NCBI RefSeq assembly: GCF_001404515.1
Contig: NZ_CXWE01000001.1
Span: forward strand, 992,001-1,056,000
Source: Roseibium album
GTDB lineage: Bacteria; Pseudomonadota; Alphaproteobacteria; Rhizobiales; Stappiaceae
Length of the DNA: 64,000 nt
Direction of reading: 5' to 3'
Shown: positions 44,477 through 53,182 of the stretch, piece by piece
Layout: each line of letters begins with the position of its first letter
Position numbering within the stretch: position 1 is the stretch's first letter
Made by a program: the position numbers and the translations under genes
Notes under the pieces: generated by a model
What the model was told of the DNA's origin: nothing
Seen by the model: the letters and a program-made list of their open reading frames with translations, nothing else
The model's database searches: none

Positions 44477-47400
44477 ATGCGCAAGTGGATCCAGGAGTTG
44501 ACCTACGACGCCACGTTCTGGCTCGTCCTGGTTTTCATTTCGGCGTCAGCGATTGCCGCGTATGTGCTCGCGGTCGATTTCGGGCAAAAGGCAAGGACCG
44601 CTGACCTTTCGGCAGCGGCAAGAGCGCAGTCGGAACTGCTGACAGCCGCACGATCGTTCTATTCCAGGGAAGTCGTCGACAAGCTCTATTCGTCACAGGA
44701 TGTCTCGGTCAGTCATGATTATCATGACAAGGACCTGACAATACCGGCACCGGTGTCGATGACACTTGCACTCGAGGACGAGTTGCAGGCGCAAGGGGCA
44801 ACCAGTGCTATCCGGATGCTGTCAAATCATCCTTGGCCTTGGCGTCTGGATCGAAATCTCGACAAGTTTGAAAAGGAAGCACTGGCTGCCCTGGAAAAGT
44901 CACCGGAAGCGCCGTTCCAGCGCCTTGAACAGCGCGACAACGGTACGTTTTTCCGAAGCGCGACTGCTGTTCGGATGGAAGAAAGCTGTGTCGCCTGCCA
45001 CAACACTCATCCTCAGTCACCCAAGACGGTGTGGGAAGTCGGCGACATCCGGGGAATTCAGGAAGTTATCATTCCGGCGAGTGCGTTGTACGGAAATGGT
45101 TTCACATCGATCGACAACTTGATTTTCATGCTGGTGGTCGCGTTTGTGGCCGCACTTGCGCTGACCTTCGTCCTCTCCCTTCAGCGGCAGCGCGCCATGA
45201 GGAGACTTGCGGGCCTCGCGGAGGCGGAACGTGAAAAAAACGAAGCACTGCTCAAGGCGACGCAACGCGCTGAAGCAGGTGAAGCACAGGTCAGCACCAT
45301 TCTCGACACGATGCTCGACGGTGTTTTGACCTTGTCGCCAAAGGGCAATTTGCTAAGCGCCAACCAGGCTGCTCTGTCAATGTTCGGTGCCGCAAATATC
45401 GAGGACGTTGTCGGGCGTCTCATCAGTGATGTCCTACCCGGCACCAGCAATGAAGATCTGCCATTCGAATGCTGTTCAGGAGCGGCGACATCATTTGAAG
45501 CGACGGGCAAACGACTGGAAACCATTGGCAGGCGGCTGGATGGCGTCGAGTATCCCGTCGAGATGTCCCTCTCTGAGGTCGTTATTGAAGGTACGCCAAC
45601 CTACACCGCAATTCTCCGGGACCTGACGGAACAGCAGGCGGCTGCCGCCAAGGTCGAGCAAGCCGAAACCCGTCTTGTCGATGCAATCGAGTCCTTGCCG
45701 GACGGTTTTGTTTTGTATGATGCAGAAGACAGGCTCGTCTTGTGCAACAGCAAATACAGGGAATTCTACAGCTCCAGCGCTGATCTCATACAGCCGGGCG
45801 CAACGTTTGAGGAAATAATCAGAAAAGGGGCCATGCGGGGCCAGTACCAGGTGGCGGAGGGCGTCCTTGAAGACTGGGTTGCCATGCGCATGGAACATCA
45901 TCAGAACCCCGGCGCTCCCATGGAACAGCATCTCGATGACGGCCGGTGGTTGCGCGTGATCGAATCGCGCACGAGTGAGGGAGGTCTCGTTGGCTTCCGG
46001 GTCGACATCACTGAGTTGAAGAACCGCGAAGCGGAGTTGCGGCGGAACGAGGATCTGCTGCGCAATGTTGTCGATGCGTCTTTCGACGGTGTCATCGTCA
46101 TGAACGGGGACGGCATCGTGCTCGACTTCAGCCCGGCCGCCGAGGAAGTCTTCGGCTGGAAGGTGGGCGATATCGTCGGCAGGAAAATGTCCGACTACAT
46201 AATTCCCGACAAGTATCGACAGGCTCACGACGACGGTTTGGCCAATTTCCTCAAGACGGGGGAGGGACCGGTTCTCGGCAAGAGGATCGAAATAGAGGGG
46301 CAGCACCGAGACGGTCACGAAATCATTGTCGAACTTGCGATCCGCCACACCAAGGGCGCCGAAGGACCACTCTTCCTCGGGTACGTGCGGGACATCACCG
46401 AGCGAAAGGCAGCGGATGCGGCTCTCAGGGTTGCCAAGGAGCGGGCGGAAGCTGCCAACGAGGCAAAGGCCAAGTTTCTGGCAATGATGAGCCACGAGAT
46501 CCGCACGCCCATGAATGGTGTTCTCGGTATTCTCAGCTTGCTGCGTGATACCGATCTGAGCCCGGCGCAGGCGGATTACGTCAAGACAGCACGCGAGTCC
46601 GGACGGTCGCTGCTCGAACTTATCAATGACATTCTGGACTTTTCAAAACTTGAGGCCGGTCGAATGGATCTCGACCCTGTGCCGTTCAGGTTGAAGTCGG
46701 TCGTCAAGAGCGTCGTTGATCTCTTCATGCCGATCGCAAGGGACAAGGGTCTTGACCTTTCCCTGAACTATCCGGTCGGACTGCCCCACAACGTGGTCGG
46801 TGACGCCGGCCGCCTGAGGCAAGTGATCCTGAATCTTGTGTCGAATGCGGTAAAGTTTACCGAGATCGGATTTGTCGAGATCAGCGTCGACATCGAAAAG
46901 GAGGATCCGGTAGAGCCAACCTTCCGCATTTCAGTCAAGGATTCAGGAATAGGCATTCCCGAGGACAAGCATGATGCGCTCTTTGGTGACTTTGTCACGA
47001 TCGACACCAGCTATACCAAGAAACAGGGTGGCACCGGACTTGGTCTTGCGATCTGCAAGCAGATCGCGCATCTCATGGGAGGAAAAGTTCGGGTTGAAAG
47101 TCGGCAGGACGCCGGCAGCACCTTCGAATTCCTTGTTCCGATCACACTGGCTGACGACCAGACCGTTATTCCCGAAGAGGAATACGACGAGAGTCCTTCG
47201 GAGCTGCCTGAGGACCTGACGGTCCTGCTTGCCGAAGACAACGCGACCAACCAGATCGTGGTCAGCCATGCGCTGGAAAGCGTCGGCTGCACTATCGATA
47301 TCGCAAACAATGGAAAGGAAGCGGTGCGGGCGGCATCCAAACGCGACTATGATTGCATCTTGATGGACATCTCGATGCCGGAAATGGACGGCATTGAAGC

Positions 47401-47977
47401 CACTCGAAGAATCCGGAGCGGACAGCGGAACACTTCGACGCCGATTGTAGCGCTCACCGCCTACTCGCTTCGCGGCGACAGGGAACGGTTTCTGGCGTCT
47501 GGAATGACGGATTTTCTGGCAAAACCGGTGGAAAAAAATGACCTTCTTGCCTGCATTTCAAGAAATGTCGCCAAGCATGACTTGGAGGTTCCGGCAGACG
47601 TGGCCTCCGGTACAACGGAATCTCTTGCTGCCGCGCGTGAGATCCTCGACACCATGCCGGCTGAGTTGAAGCAAAAGCTTCTGCAGCAGTTCGTTGACGA
47701 TACGCTCAAGCGGCGGCATTCGGCACAGGAAGCTGTTGAAGCGCAGGATCTTGAAAAGCTGGAGCGAGCCACGCATGCGCTCAAAAGCGTGGCGGGCACA
47801 TTTGGTGCCTTGGAACTGGCTACGGTGGCAAGCACGATGAACACGCTTGTGCGGGACGGCAAAACGATCGACGCCATGGGCAAAATGGACGAGCTTTCGC
47901 AAGTTTGCGAGCATACACTAACGGAAGTGAAAGCATTGGCTGTAGAAATAGGTGTCAGGGTATCATTCGATACCTGA
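44477..47977 (+). CDS. hybrid sensor histidine kinase with Tll0287-like heme-motif sensor, PAS, REC and Hpt
   Basis: 1166 aa from ATG 44477 (GAGGGGAC upstream; ATG 44405 has no ribosome site). Order: membrane helix; periplasmic DUF3365/Tll0287-like domain with C171-V-A-C174-H175, a c-type heme attachment motif; second helix (LIFMLVVAFVAALALTFVL); PAS domains from about 270; a PAS-7-like segment (AIESLPDGFVLYDAEDRLVLCN); a further PAS (VVDASFDGVIVMNGDG). Then the kinase core with H673 (MMSHEIRTPMNG) and GTGLGLAICKQI, a receiver with D964, and an Hpt domain with H1100. A multistep phosphorelay, presumably redox or gas responsive, ending in the response regulator encoded next. Confidence 0.9.
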   Translation: MRKWIQELTYDATFWLVLVFISASAIAAYVLAVDFGQKARTADLSAAARAQSELLTAARSFYSREVVDKLYSSQDVSVSHDYHDKDLTIPAPVSMTLALEDELQAQGATSAIRMLSNHPWPWRLDRNLDKFEKEALAALEKSPEAPFQRLEQRDNGTFFRSATAVRMEESCVACHNTHPQSPKTVWEVGDIRGIQEVIIPASALYGNGFTSIDNLIFMLVVAFVAALALTFVLSLQRQRAMRRLAGLAEAEREKNEALLKATQRAEAGEAQVSTILDTMLDGVLTLSPKGNLLSANQAALSMFGAANIEDVVGRLISDVLPGTSNEDLPFECCSGAATSFEATGKRLETIGRRLDGVEYPVEMSLSEVVIEGTPTYTAILRDLTEQQAAAAKVEQAETRLVDAIESLPDGFVLYDAEDRLVLCNSKYREFYSSSADLIQPGATFEEIIRKGAMRGQYQVAEGVLEDWVAMRMEHHQNPGAPMEQHLDDGRWLRVIESRTSEGGLVGFRVDITELKNREAELRRNEDLLRNVVDASFDGVIVMNGDGIVLDFSPAAEEVFGWKVGDIVGRKMSDYIIPDKYRQAHDDGLANFLKTGEGPVLGKRIEIEGQHRDGHEIIVELAIRHTKGAEGPLFLGYVRDITERKAADAALRVAKERAEAANEAKAKFLAMMSHEIRTPMNGVLGILSLLRDTDLSPAQADYVKTARESGRSLLELINDILDFSKLEAGRMDLDPVPFRLKSVVKSVVDLFMPIARDKGLDLSLNYPVGLPHNVVGDAGRLRQVILNLVSNAVKFTEIGFVEISVDIEKEDPVEPTFRISVKDSGIGIPEDKHDALFGDFVTIDTSYTKKQGGTGLGLAICKQIAHLMGGKVRVESRQDAGSTFEFLVPITLADDQTVIPEEEYDESPSELPEDLTVLLAEDNATNQIVVSHALESVGCTIDIANNGKEAVRAASKRDYDCILMDISMPEMDGIEATRRIRSGQRNTSTPIVALTAYSLRGDRERFLASGMTDFLAKPVEKNDLLACISRNVAKHDLEVPADVASGTTESLAAAREILDTMPAELKQKLLQQFVDDTLKRRHSAQEAVEAQDLEKLERATHALKSVAGTFGALELATVASTMNTLVRDGKTIDAMGKMDELSQVCEHTLTEVKALAVEIGVRVSFDT

Positions 47978-48008
47978 GGAAAGATCTGATGCGTGGAAGG
48001 AGCGTAAG

Positions 48009-49478
48009 TTGAAGGTTCTGCTTGTTGAAGACGCACTGCCCCTTGCAACGGTTTATGGTCATCAGCTCTCGCGCGCGGGTCTTGAATCGGTACATGTGGA
48101 AACTGGGGCTGACGCCCTGGCACGCTTGCGCAAGGGTGGAATCAGCGTTGTCCTGCTGGATCTGCAATTGCCCGACATGGGTGGAATGGATGTTCTGGCG
48201 TCCATTCGCGAGGAGCAACTTCCCGTAACAGTGGTCGTTGTCACCAGTTCCGGCTCGATCAAGACGGCCGTCGATGCCATGCAGGCGGGTGCTTACGACT
48301 TTATCGTGAAACCTGTAGCCGAGGAGCGGCTAGTCACGACGACGCGCAATGCGCTCGAACGCGAAACCCTCACCGAAGTCGTCGAGGAAGTTCGCAAACC
48401 GGCTTCAGGCAAGGTTCAGCATGGCTTCATCGGCTCTTCATTGCCGATGACCGCGGTCTACAAGATGATTGAAAGCGTTGCCCGCTCGAACGCCGCTGTC
48501 TTCATCACTGGCGAAAGTGGTACAGGCAAGGAAGTGTGCGCCGAGGCAATTCACAGGTCTAGTCAGCGTACAAAGAAACCATTTGTTCCGCTGAACTGCG
48601 CGGCCATCCCGAAGGACCTGATCGAGTCTGAAATTTTCGGACACATCAAGGGAGCCTTCACCGGCGCGACCTCGGATCGCGATGGTGCCGCCGCACGGGC
48701 AGACGGAGGGACACTTTTCCTCGACGAGATTTGCGAACTTGAACTTGGTCTTCAGGCGAAGCTGCTGCGTTTCCTGCAAAGCGGAACGATACAGAAGGTC
48801 GGCAGCGACACCCTCAAGAAGGTTGACGTTCGCATTGTCTGCGCCACAAACAGGAATCCGTTGGAGGAAGTCGAGGCCGGCCGGTTTCGCGAAGATCTTT
48901 TTTACCGGCTGCATGTCCTTCCGATCGGGTTGCCGCCGTTGCGGTCCCGGGGCACCGATGTTCTTGAACTTGCAAAGCATTTCTTGATGCAATTTGCCGG
49001 TGAAGAAGGCAAGTCTTTTGAGGGGTTCTCCGTGGAAGCAGAGGAAATCCTGTTGTCTCACAGCTGGCCGGGCAATGTTCGCGAGATGCAGAATACCATC
49101 AGGAACCTGGTGGTATTGAACGAAGGTCCCTACGTGGAAGCCGATATGCTGGCGACCCTCCATGGCCGTGCACCCGTTCCGAAGACACAAGCCGCGCCAC
49201 ATCCCCTCCAGGCCCCGTTGAGCGTGAATACAGACGCCGGCCGCACCGTCGAAAGCAATGGTTCCTGGCCCGCGATCACCTTGACGCTTGGCCAACCTTT
49301 CGAGATGCTGGAACGGCAGATCATCGAGGCAACAATTGACGCTTGCGGTGGCAGCCTGCCCAAAACAGCCCGCGCGCTTCAGGTCAGCCCATCGACACTC
49401 TATCGAAAAAAGGAAATCTGGGCAGAGCAGGACGAACCATCAGGCGAAGACATTCAGATTGCCGCTGAAGGTGCGTGA
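48009..49478 (+). CDS. sigma-54-dependent response regulator (NtrC family)
   Basis: 489 aa. TTG 48009 has GGAAGGAG at ideal spacing and gives the usual KVLLVEDA start, so it is preferred to GTG 47952. Receiver with D51; central AAA+ domain with Walker A GESGTGKE, the sigma-54 contact loop GAFTGA and Walker B GGTLFLDEI; C-terminal Fis-type helix-turn-helix (SLPKTARALQVSPSTLYRKK). It should activate -24/-12 promoters; candidates lie before five genes or operons of this region. Cognate of the kinase just upstream. Confidence 0.95.
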   Translation: MKVLLVEDALPLATVYGHQLSRAGLESVHVETGADALARLRKGGISVVLLDLQLPDMGGMDVLASIREEQLPVTVVVVTSSGSIKTAVDAMQAGAYDFIVKPVAEERLVTTTRNALERETLTEVVEEVRKPASGKVQHGFIGSSLPMTAVYKMIESVARSNAAVFITGESGTGKEVCAEAIHRSSQRTKKPFVPLNCAAIPKDLIESEIFGHIKGAFTGATSDRDGAAARADGGTLFLDEICELELGLQAKLLRFLQSGTIQKVGSDTLKKVDVRIVCATNRNPLEEVEAGRFREDLFYRLHVLPIGLPPLRSRGTDVLELAKHFLMQFAGEEGKSFEGFSVEAEEILLSHSWPGNVREMQNTIRNLVVLNEGPYVEADMLATLHGRAPVPKTQAAPHPLQAPLSVNTDAGRTVESNGSWPAITLTLGQPFEMLERQIIEATIDACGGSLPKTARALQVSPSTLYRKKEIWAEQDEPSGEDIQIAAEGA

Positions 49479-49494
49479 GACGTCGTCACGCACC
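49470..49494. terminator. hairpin at the end of the polysaccharide/regulator operon
   Basis: GGTGCGTGA and TCACGCACC form a 9-bp stem around a 7-base loop, overlapping the response-regulator stop and facing the convergent NUDIX gene. No T-run. Confidence 0.5.
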
Positions 49495-49510
49495 ACTTGA
49501 AACCCAGCAA

Positions 49511-50095
49511 TCAGGTCGCTTCAAAAAGCGCTTCGGCGATCCCCACCGCGGCAACATGTGAAGTGACCGGCAATTCTCCAGCCAGGATCGCACTGCGTAG
49601 TTCAAAACGCCGTCTTGTCACAAGGGTTGCGTCTTCCAGGTCGTCAGAGCAGGCGTCGGCGATCTTGATGACATGTCTGGCAACGAACACATGCGCCTTT
49701 GCAATTGTCTGATTGCCGTGAAGAACGAGCGAAGGACCAGACAACCAGCGCCCGCCTCCGTAACCTGTTTCTTCCAGCAACTCTCGTCTCGCTGAAAATT
49801 CGGGGTCTTCGCCCGGGTCCACCTGGCCGCCCGGCAGCGTCAGACACACCTGTCCAACGCCGTGTTTGTATTGTTGAAGCAGCAGAACCTCGTCGTCTTC
49901 AGTAACCGCATAAACTGTTGCGAATGACGGAAGGTCGATCCTGAAATAGTCGTCGACGATCCGGTCGTCGGGCAGCTGCACGCACTGGCGAACAACGCGT
50001 AGCTGGTTGCCGGAGTCGTAGACCGTGTCACTTTTGAGAACAGACCAGTTCGGGTCATCGATGATGATTGGCATGGCTTTCATTTCAAGCTCCAT
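49511..50095 (-). CDS. NUDIX hydrolase
   Basis: 194 aa. The NUDIX box GGQVDPGEDPEFSARRELLEETGYGG fits G-x5-E-x7-REUxEE-x-GU. The upstream beta domain resembles ADP-ribose/nucleotide-sugar pyrophosphatases. Its start overlaps the end of the PMM-like gene, so the two form an operon behind a sigma-54-like promoter. Hydrolysis of a nucleotide sugar such as GDP-mannose is a reasonable guess from context, not shown by sequence. Confidence 0.88.
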   Translation of the reverse strand: MELEMKAMPIIIDDPNWSVLKSDTVYDSGNQLRVVRQCVQLPDDRIVDDYFRIDLPSFATVYAVTEDDEVLLLQQYKHGVGQVCLTLPGGQVDPGEDPEFSARRELLEETGYGGGRWLSGPSLVLHGNQTIAKAHVFVARHVIKIADACSDDLEDATLVTRRRFELRSAILAGELPVTSHVAAVGIAEALFEAT

Positions 50096-50927
50096 GAACC
50101 AGGCGGAGGGGGGCTGGCTCCACCATCAGGTGTTCCTGCATCCGCCGCATTTCGTAACTCAGCAACTGGCTGATGTCGCTGGCGCCGCCGACCGTGGAAA
50201 GGATGTTGTCCTTGAGAAACGCATCGCACATCGGCTTCGCAAAGCCGCGGGCTGCCGTTTCGCCGAGATAGGCAACCAGTCGCGCCGACTTGTGGCGCCT
50301 CAGCAGGTGCTCCTGAACTTTTGCTGTTGAGTAGGTGTTCGGCATGATGAGCAAGCTGCCTTCTGAATCCTTGCAGACGGAGTGATTTGGAAATCGGGTG
50401 CGGATAGCTGCGACGAATTTGTCGAGTTCCCTATGCTCCCGCTCCCAGGCCACGTAGTTCCGCTTTGCAGTCCGGCCGATTCGCGTCCCGGCGAGACAGA
50501 TGCGCAACGTTGCGGGTCCGCAATCGATCAATGGAGCCTGTTTGTCGGGATACGCACTTTGCAGAACCAGCTTGGCGACAGTTTCATACAGGTCGTCGCA
50601 AAAGTCGTGATCGTGGCGGATCAGCAAATCATTCTGACGCCACAACTCTGTGCCGGCGGAAGAGAAAATCCCGGCGAGCGTCCTGCGCAGGCGTGAAGGG
50701 ATACGAGCTGCGGTTTCAGCATAATTCAGGCTGGACAGAAGGTAGCAAGAGCGTTGTGCGGCGAACTCCGCCAGATAGCCAGAAAAGGCGCTGTCCATTT
50801 CGCTTTGATGCGCCTCGAAGAGGGCATTGACATCAAAAAGAAAAACATCGCTCCGAGGTGAATCTTTTTGAATTCCGAATGGACCTGCGACCTGGCCGAT
50901 CAATTTGAATCTGCTGTTGGAAAACAT
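50085..50927 (-). CDS. HAD-IIB / phosphomannomutase-like protein with altered active site
   Basis: 280 aa. LFDVNALFEAHQ resembles HAD motif I (D-x-D-x-T), with Asp32 kept and the second Asp replaced by Asn34. SSAGTELWR and GPATLRICLAGTRIGRTAKRNYVAWEREHRELDKFVAAIRTRFP resemble the cap of eukaryotic-type phosphomannomutases (N-V-S-P-I-G-R region and the following helix). PMM makes mannose-1-phosphate, the precursor of GDP-mannose used by AlgD. The changed acid argues for lost mutase activity or a new role. AGAGG precedes the ATG. Identification is from motif reading and remains tentative. Confidence 0.5.
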   Translation of the reverse strand: MFSNSRFKLIGQVAGPFGIQKDSPRSDVFLFDVNALFEAHQSEMDSAFSGYLAEFAAQRSCYLLSSLNYAETAARIPSRLRRTLAGIFSSAGTELWRQNDLLIRHDHDFCDDLYETVAKLVLQSAYPDKQAPLIDCGPATLRICLAGTRIGRTAKRNYVAWEREHRELDKFVAAIRTRFPNHSVCKDSEGSLLIMPNTYSTAKVQEHLLRRHKSARLVAYLGETAARGFAKPMCDAFLKDNILSTVGGASDISQLLSYEMRRMQEHLMVEPAPLRLVHGA

Positions 50928-50965
50928 TGCATTGCCTCTTCGATGACTAGACTTGAGGAGGTCTT

Positions 50966-50981
50966 TGCAAGACAGTGGCCA
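50966..50981 (-). promoter_or_regulatory. candidate sigma-54 promoter of the PMM-like/NUDIX operon
   Basis: Read on the minus strand: TGGCCAC-TGTC-TTGCA, GG and GC ten bases apart and a perfect -12 element. The start codon is 38 bases beyond it, the same distance as at alg44. Confidence 0.7.
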
Positions 50982-51065
50982 AATTCGAGGAGTAAATTAA
51001 AACTATATTTTTCAATAGGTTGGCTTCGAATTTGGAAAGAGGAGATGTAAAAATCCAAAAACGGT

Positions 51066-51279
51066 TTTGCGAAATGGAAAACTGCAATTTCAATTTCGAG
51101 AACGCCCGAAACGGCCTTCTGAAGGCTTTATACATAGGCCTTCAAACAGCCGTTGAAAATTGAAGCCCGGACTGTCCTGGGTGTCCGGCGCACGTTCCTT
51201 GGAAACTCGGTTGGCAGTGACATTGCCGTATTGCAATCAAAAGATCGAAAACGGGAATTTTTTGTTTCCAAAATTGAAA
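51066..51279. promoter_or_regulatory. activator-type repeats in the algD / PMM-like divergent region
   Basis: TTTGCGAAATGGAAA at 51066-51080 matches 13/15 bases of the alg44 upstream repeat. TTTCCAAAATTGAAA at 51265-51279 matches 14/15 bases of the repeat before the algX-like gene. They lie about 85 bases upstream of the minus-strand and plus-strand sigma-54-like promoters respectively. The whole 484-base region is AT-rich and holds no convincing gene. Confidence 0.55.
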
Positions 51280-51355
51280 GCCCGATAATCGTTTCAGATT
51301 TGAGAAATAGTGTAAGCATATGAAAAATATATATAAACTGTAATAGGAACGTGTT

Positions 51356-51371
51356 TGGCACGAAGATTGTT
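51356..51371 (+). promoter_or_regulatory. sigma-54 promoter of algD
   Basis: TGGCACG-AAGA-TTGTT: perfect -24 element, N4 spacer, -12 element with GT for GC. The ATG is 41 bases downstream. Confidence 0.72.
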
Positions 51372-51411
51372 CTTCTCAAACCCAGATAGCTTTAACTGGG
51401 AGTACTGAGAT

Positions 51412-52821
51412 ATGAACATGTTTGTCGGTCGCCTCGATACGGCTCAAAAGCTGGACAGCGTTTCACTGCGGCTTGTCGAGCAAAAAAAAGCAATAAGCGT
51501 CGTTGGCCTTGGGTATGTCGGTGCAGTGTCTCTTGCCTGCCTGAGTGACCTTGGACACCGCGTTGTCGGGACGGATATCGACAATCAGAAAGTCGACTCC
51601 ATCGCGTGGGGACAGAGCCCCATTCACGAAGATCGTCTGGGTGAACTTCTGTCCAAAGGTGTTGCTGAGGATCTTCTCCATGCAACGACCAATCTGGAAC
51701 GAGCGGTTCTGGAAACCGATGTCACGTTTGTTTCGGTCGGGACCCCGACCAGCGAGGATGGTGGTTGTGACACCAGGGCGATCGAGGCCGTTGCGCGTGG
51801 CATCGGTGAAGCCTTGGCCAAAAAGGACGGGTTTCACATTGTGGTCTTGCGCTGTTCGGTTCCTCCAGGGACAACGCTCGACATCATGAAACCCGTCCTT
51901 GAGCAGTATTCCAACAAGGTTGCCGGCAAGGATTTCGGAATTTGCTTCAATCCGGAGTTCCTCAGGGAAGGCACCGCAATTGCCGACTTCCACGCACCTC
52001 CGAAAACTGTCATCGGCGTTTCGGACCAGAAAACCGCGGACGTTCTGGCTGAGATCTATGCTCCTGTGGACGAAAGCCCGATCGTGACGACCGTTGAGGT
52101 CGCCGAGTTGGTGAAGTATGTCGACAATGTCTGGCATGCCACCAAGGTCTGCTTCGCCAACGAAGTCGGTCGTCTTTGCAAACCGATGGGCATCGACAGT
52201 CACGCGGTCATGGACATTTTTGTTCAGGATACGAAGCTCAATCTCTCTCCCTATTACCTGAAGCCGGGCTTCGCTTTCGGAGGCTCCTGCCTGCCCAAGG
52301 AAGTGCGTGCTGTCACGCATCTGGCGGAAAAGCTCGGCGTGGCGACGCCGCTGATGGATTCCCTGACGCCATCCAACGAGAAACAGATTGATCAGGCCAT
52401 CGGGATGATCCGCGAGACCGGCGCGAAAAAAGTTGCCGTCCTGGGTGTCGCGTTCAAACCTGGAACCGATGACCTGCGCGAGAGCCCGGCTCTTGAACTC
52501 ATCTCCGAGCTTCAGCGGGACGGTATCGAAGTGGTCGCCTATGATCCGGCCATCCAACCAGGTCCGCACATCGCACAGCAGTTTGAATACATGCGCTATG
52601 CGGCACCCCATCTTCAAGAAGTGGTCGACGGTCTTGCCGGGTTCATGAAATCAACGCCGAAATCCGCGATCCGCGACGCAGATGCGATCATCGTTACACA
52701 AAAACTGCCGGAGCTTCGGAGTGTGCTCAGGTCGAAGAAGGAAGAGGCAACGGTCGTGGACCTAGTCCGCATTTCCGCAGAAGTCCCGAACTCTTCCCAC
52801 TATATCGGAATAGGCTGGTAG
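51412..52821 (+). CDS. algD: AlgD-like GDP-mannose 6-dehydrogenase
   Basis: 469 aa. NAD-binding VVGLGYVGAVSLACLSDLGH; central NPEFLREGTAI, VEVAELVKYVDNVWHATKVCFANEVG; nucleophile in FAFGGSCLPKEVRA; C-terminal GVAFKPGTDDLRESPALEL. The run NVWHATKVCFANE...QDTKLNLSPYYLKPGFAFGGSCLPK follows AlgD more closely than UDP-glucose dehydrogenases. It oxidises GDP-mannose to GDP-mannuronate, the monomer for the Alg8-like synthase. About 25 extra N-terminal residues precede the Rossmann fold. GGGAG lies before the ATG. Confidence 0.85.
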   Translation: MNMFVGRLDTAQKLDSVSLRLVEQKKAISVVGLGYVGAVSLACLSDLGHRVVGTDIDNQKVDSIAWGQSPIHEDRLGELLSKGVAEDLLHATTNLERAVLETDVTFVSVGTPTSEDGGCDTRAIEAVARGIGEALAKKDGFHIVVLRCSVPPGTTLDIMKPVLEQYSNKVAGKDFGICFNPEFLREGTAIADFHAPPKTVIGVSDQKTADVLAEIYAPVDESPIVTTVEVAELVKYVDNVWHATKVCFANEVGRLCKPMGIDSHAVMDIFVQDTKLNLSPYYLKPGFAFGGSCLPKEVRAVTHLAEKLGVATPLMDSLTPSNEKQIDQAIGMIRETGAKKVAVLGVAFKPGTDDLRESPALELISELQRDGIEVVAYDPAIQPGPHIAQQFEYMRYAAPHLQEVVDGLAGFMKSTPKSAIRDADAIIVTQKLPELRSVLRSKKEEATVVDLVRISAEVPNSSHYIGIGW

Positions 52822-52834
52822 GCCGCACACTCCC

Positions 52835-52884
52835 GTCCGCTCCCTCTCTCTCTGCCCCCATCGACGCCCTGAGAGGGGGCGGAC
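52835..52884 (+). terminator. long hairpin after algD
   Basis: GTCCGCTCCCTCTC pairs with GAGAGGGGGCGGAC over 14 bp (one wobble) around a 22-base loop, shortly after the algD stop. The following 300 bases to the cupin gene hold no gene I can support. Confidence 0.5.
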
Positions 52885-53136
52885 ACCCCTTCAATTCGGA
52901 TCACAGGATGTTTCTTGCAGCAGGTTTGCCGACGTTTGGAGACTTGATAGATGGACCGCTTTCTTCCCAGTCGGTAATCCGATCAAGACCTGGCCGGGAA
53001 GCTGTTTGTTTTCGAACCGCATGAAACTGCAATTGCTGTCCATCATCTCGCTCAGGTCACATCGGAAACGTGCCTGAACGGGTCTTTTTCTTGCTTGGTG
53101 ATCTGAACTTGACTTTGAATTCGCTATACTGCAGAA

Positions 53137-53174
53137 GACAAATAAGACAAATCAATAATTAATTTTTACAAATG
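53137..53174 (+). promoter_or_regulatory. ATTTGTAAAA-type motif before the kdgF-like gene
   Basis: AATTTTTACAAATG (53161-53174, reverse complement CATTTGTAAAAATT) and GACAAATAAGACAAAT match elements repeated in the control regions of the neighbouring GntR/TRAP genes. Confidence 0.4.
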
Positions 53175-53182
53175 AGGGTTTC

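Noticed and set aside
51128..51379. minus-strand open frame between the PMM-like gene and algD
   Set aside because: AT-rich regulatory DNA with sigma-54 and repeat motifs inside it; no family pattern.
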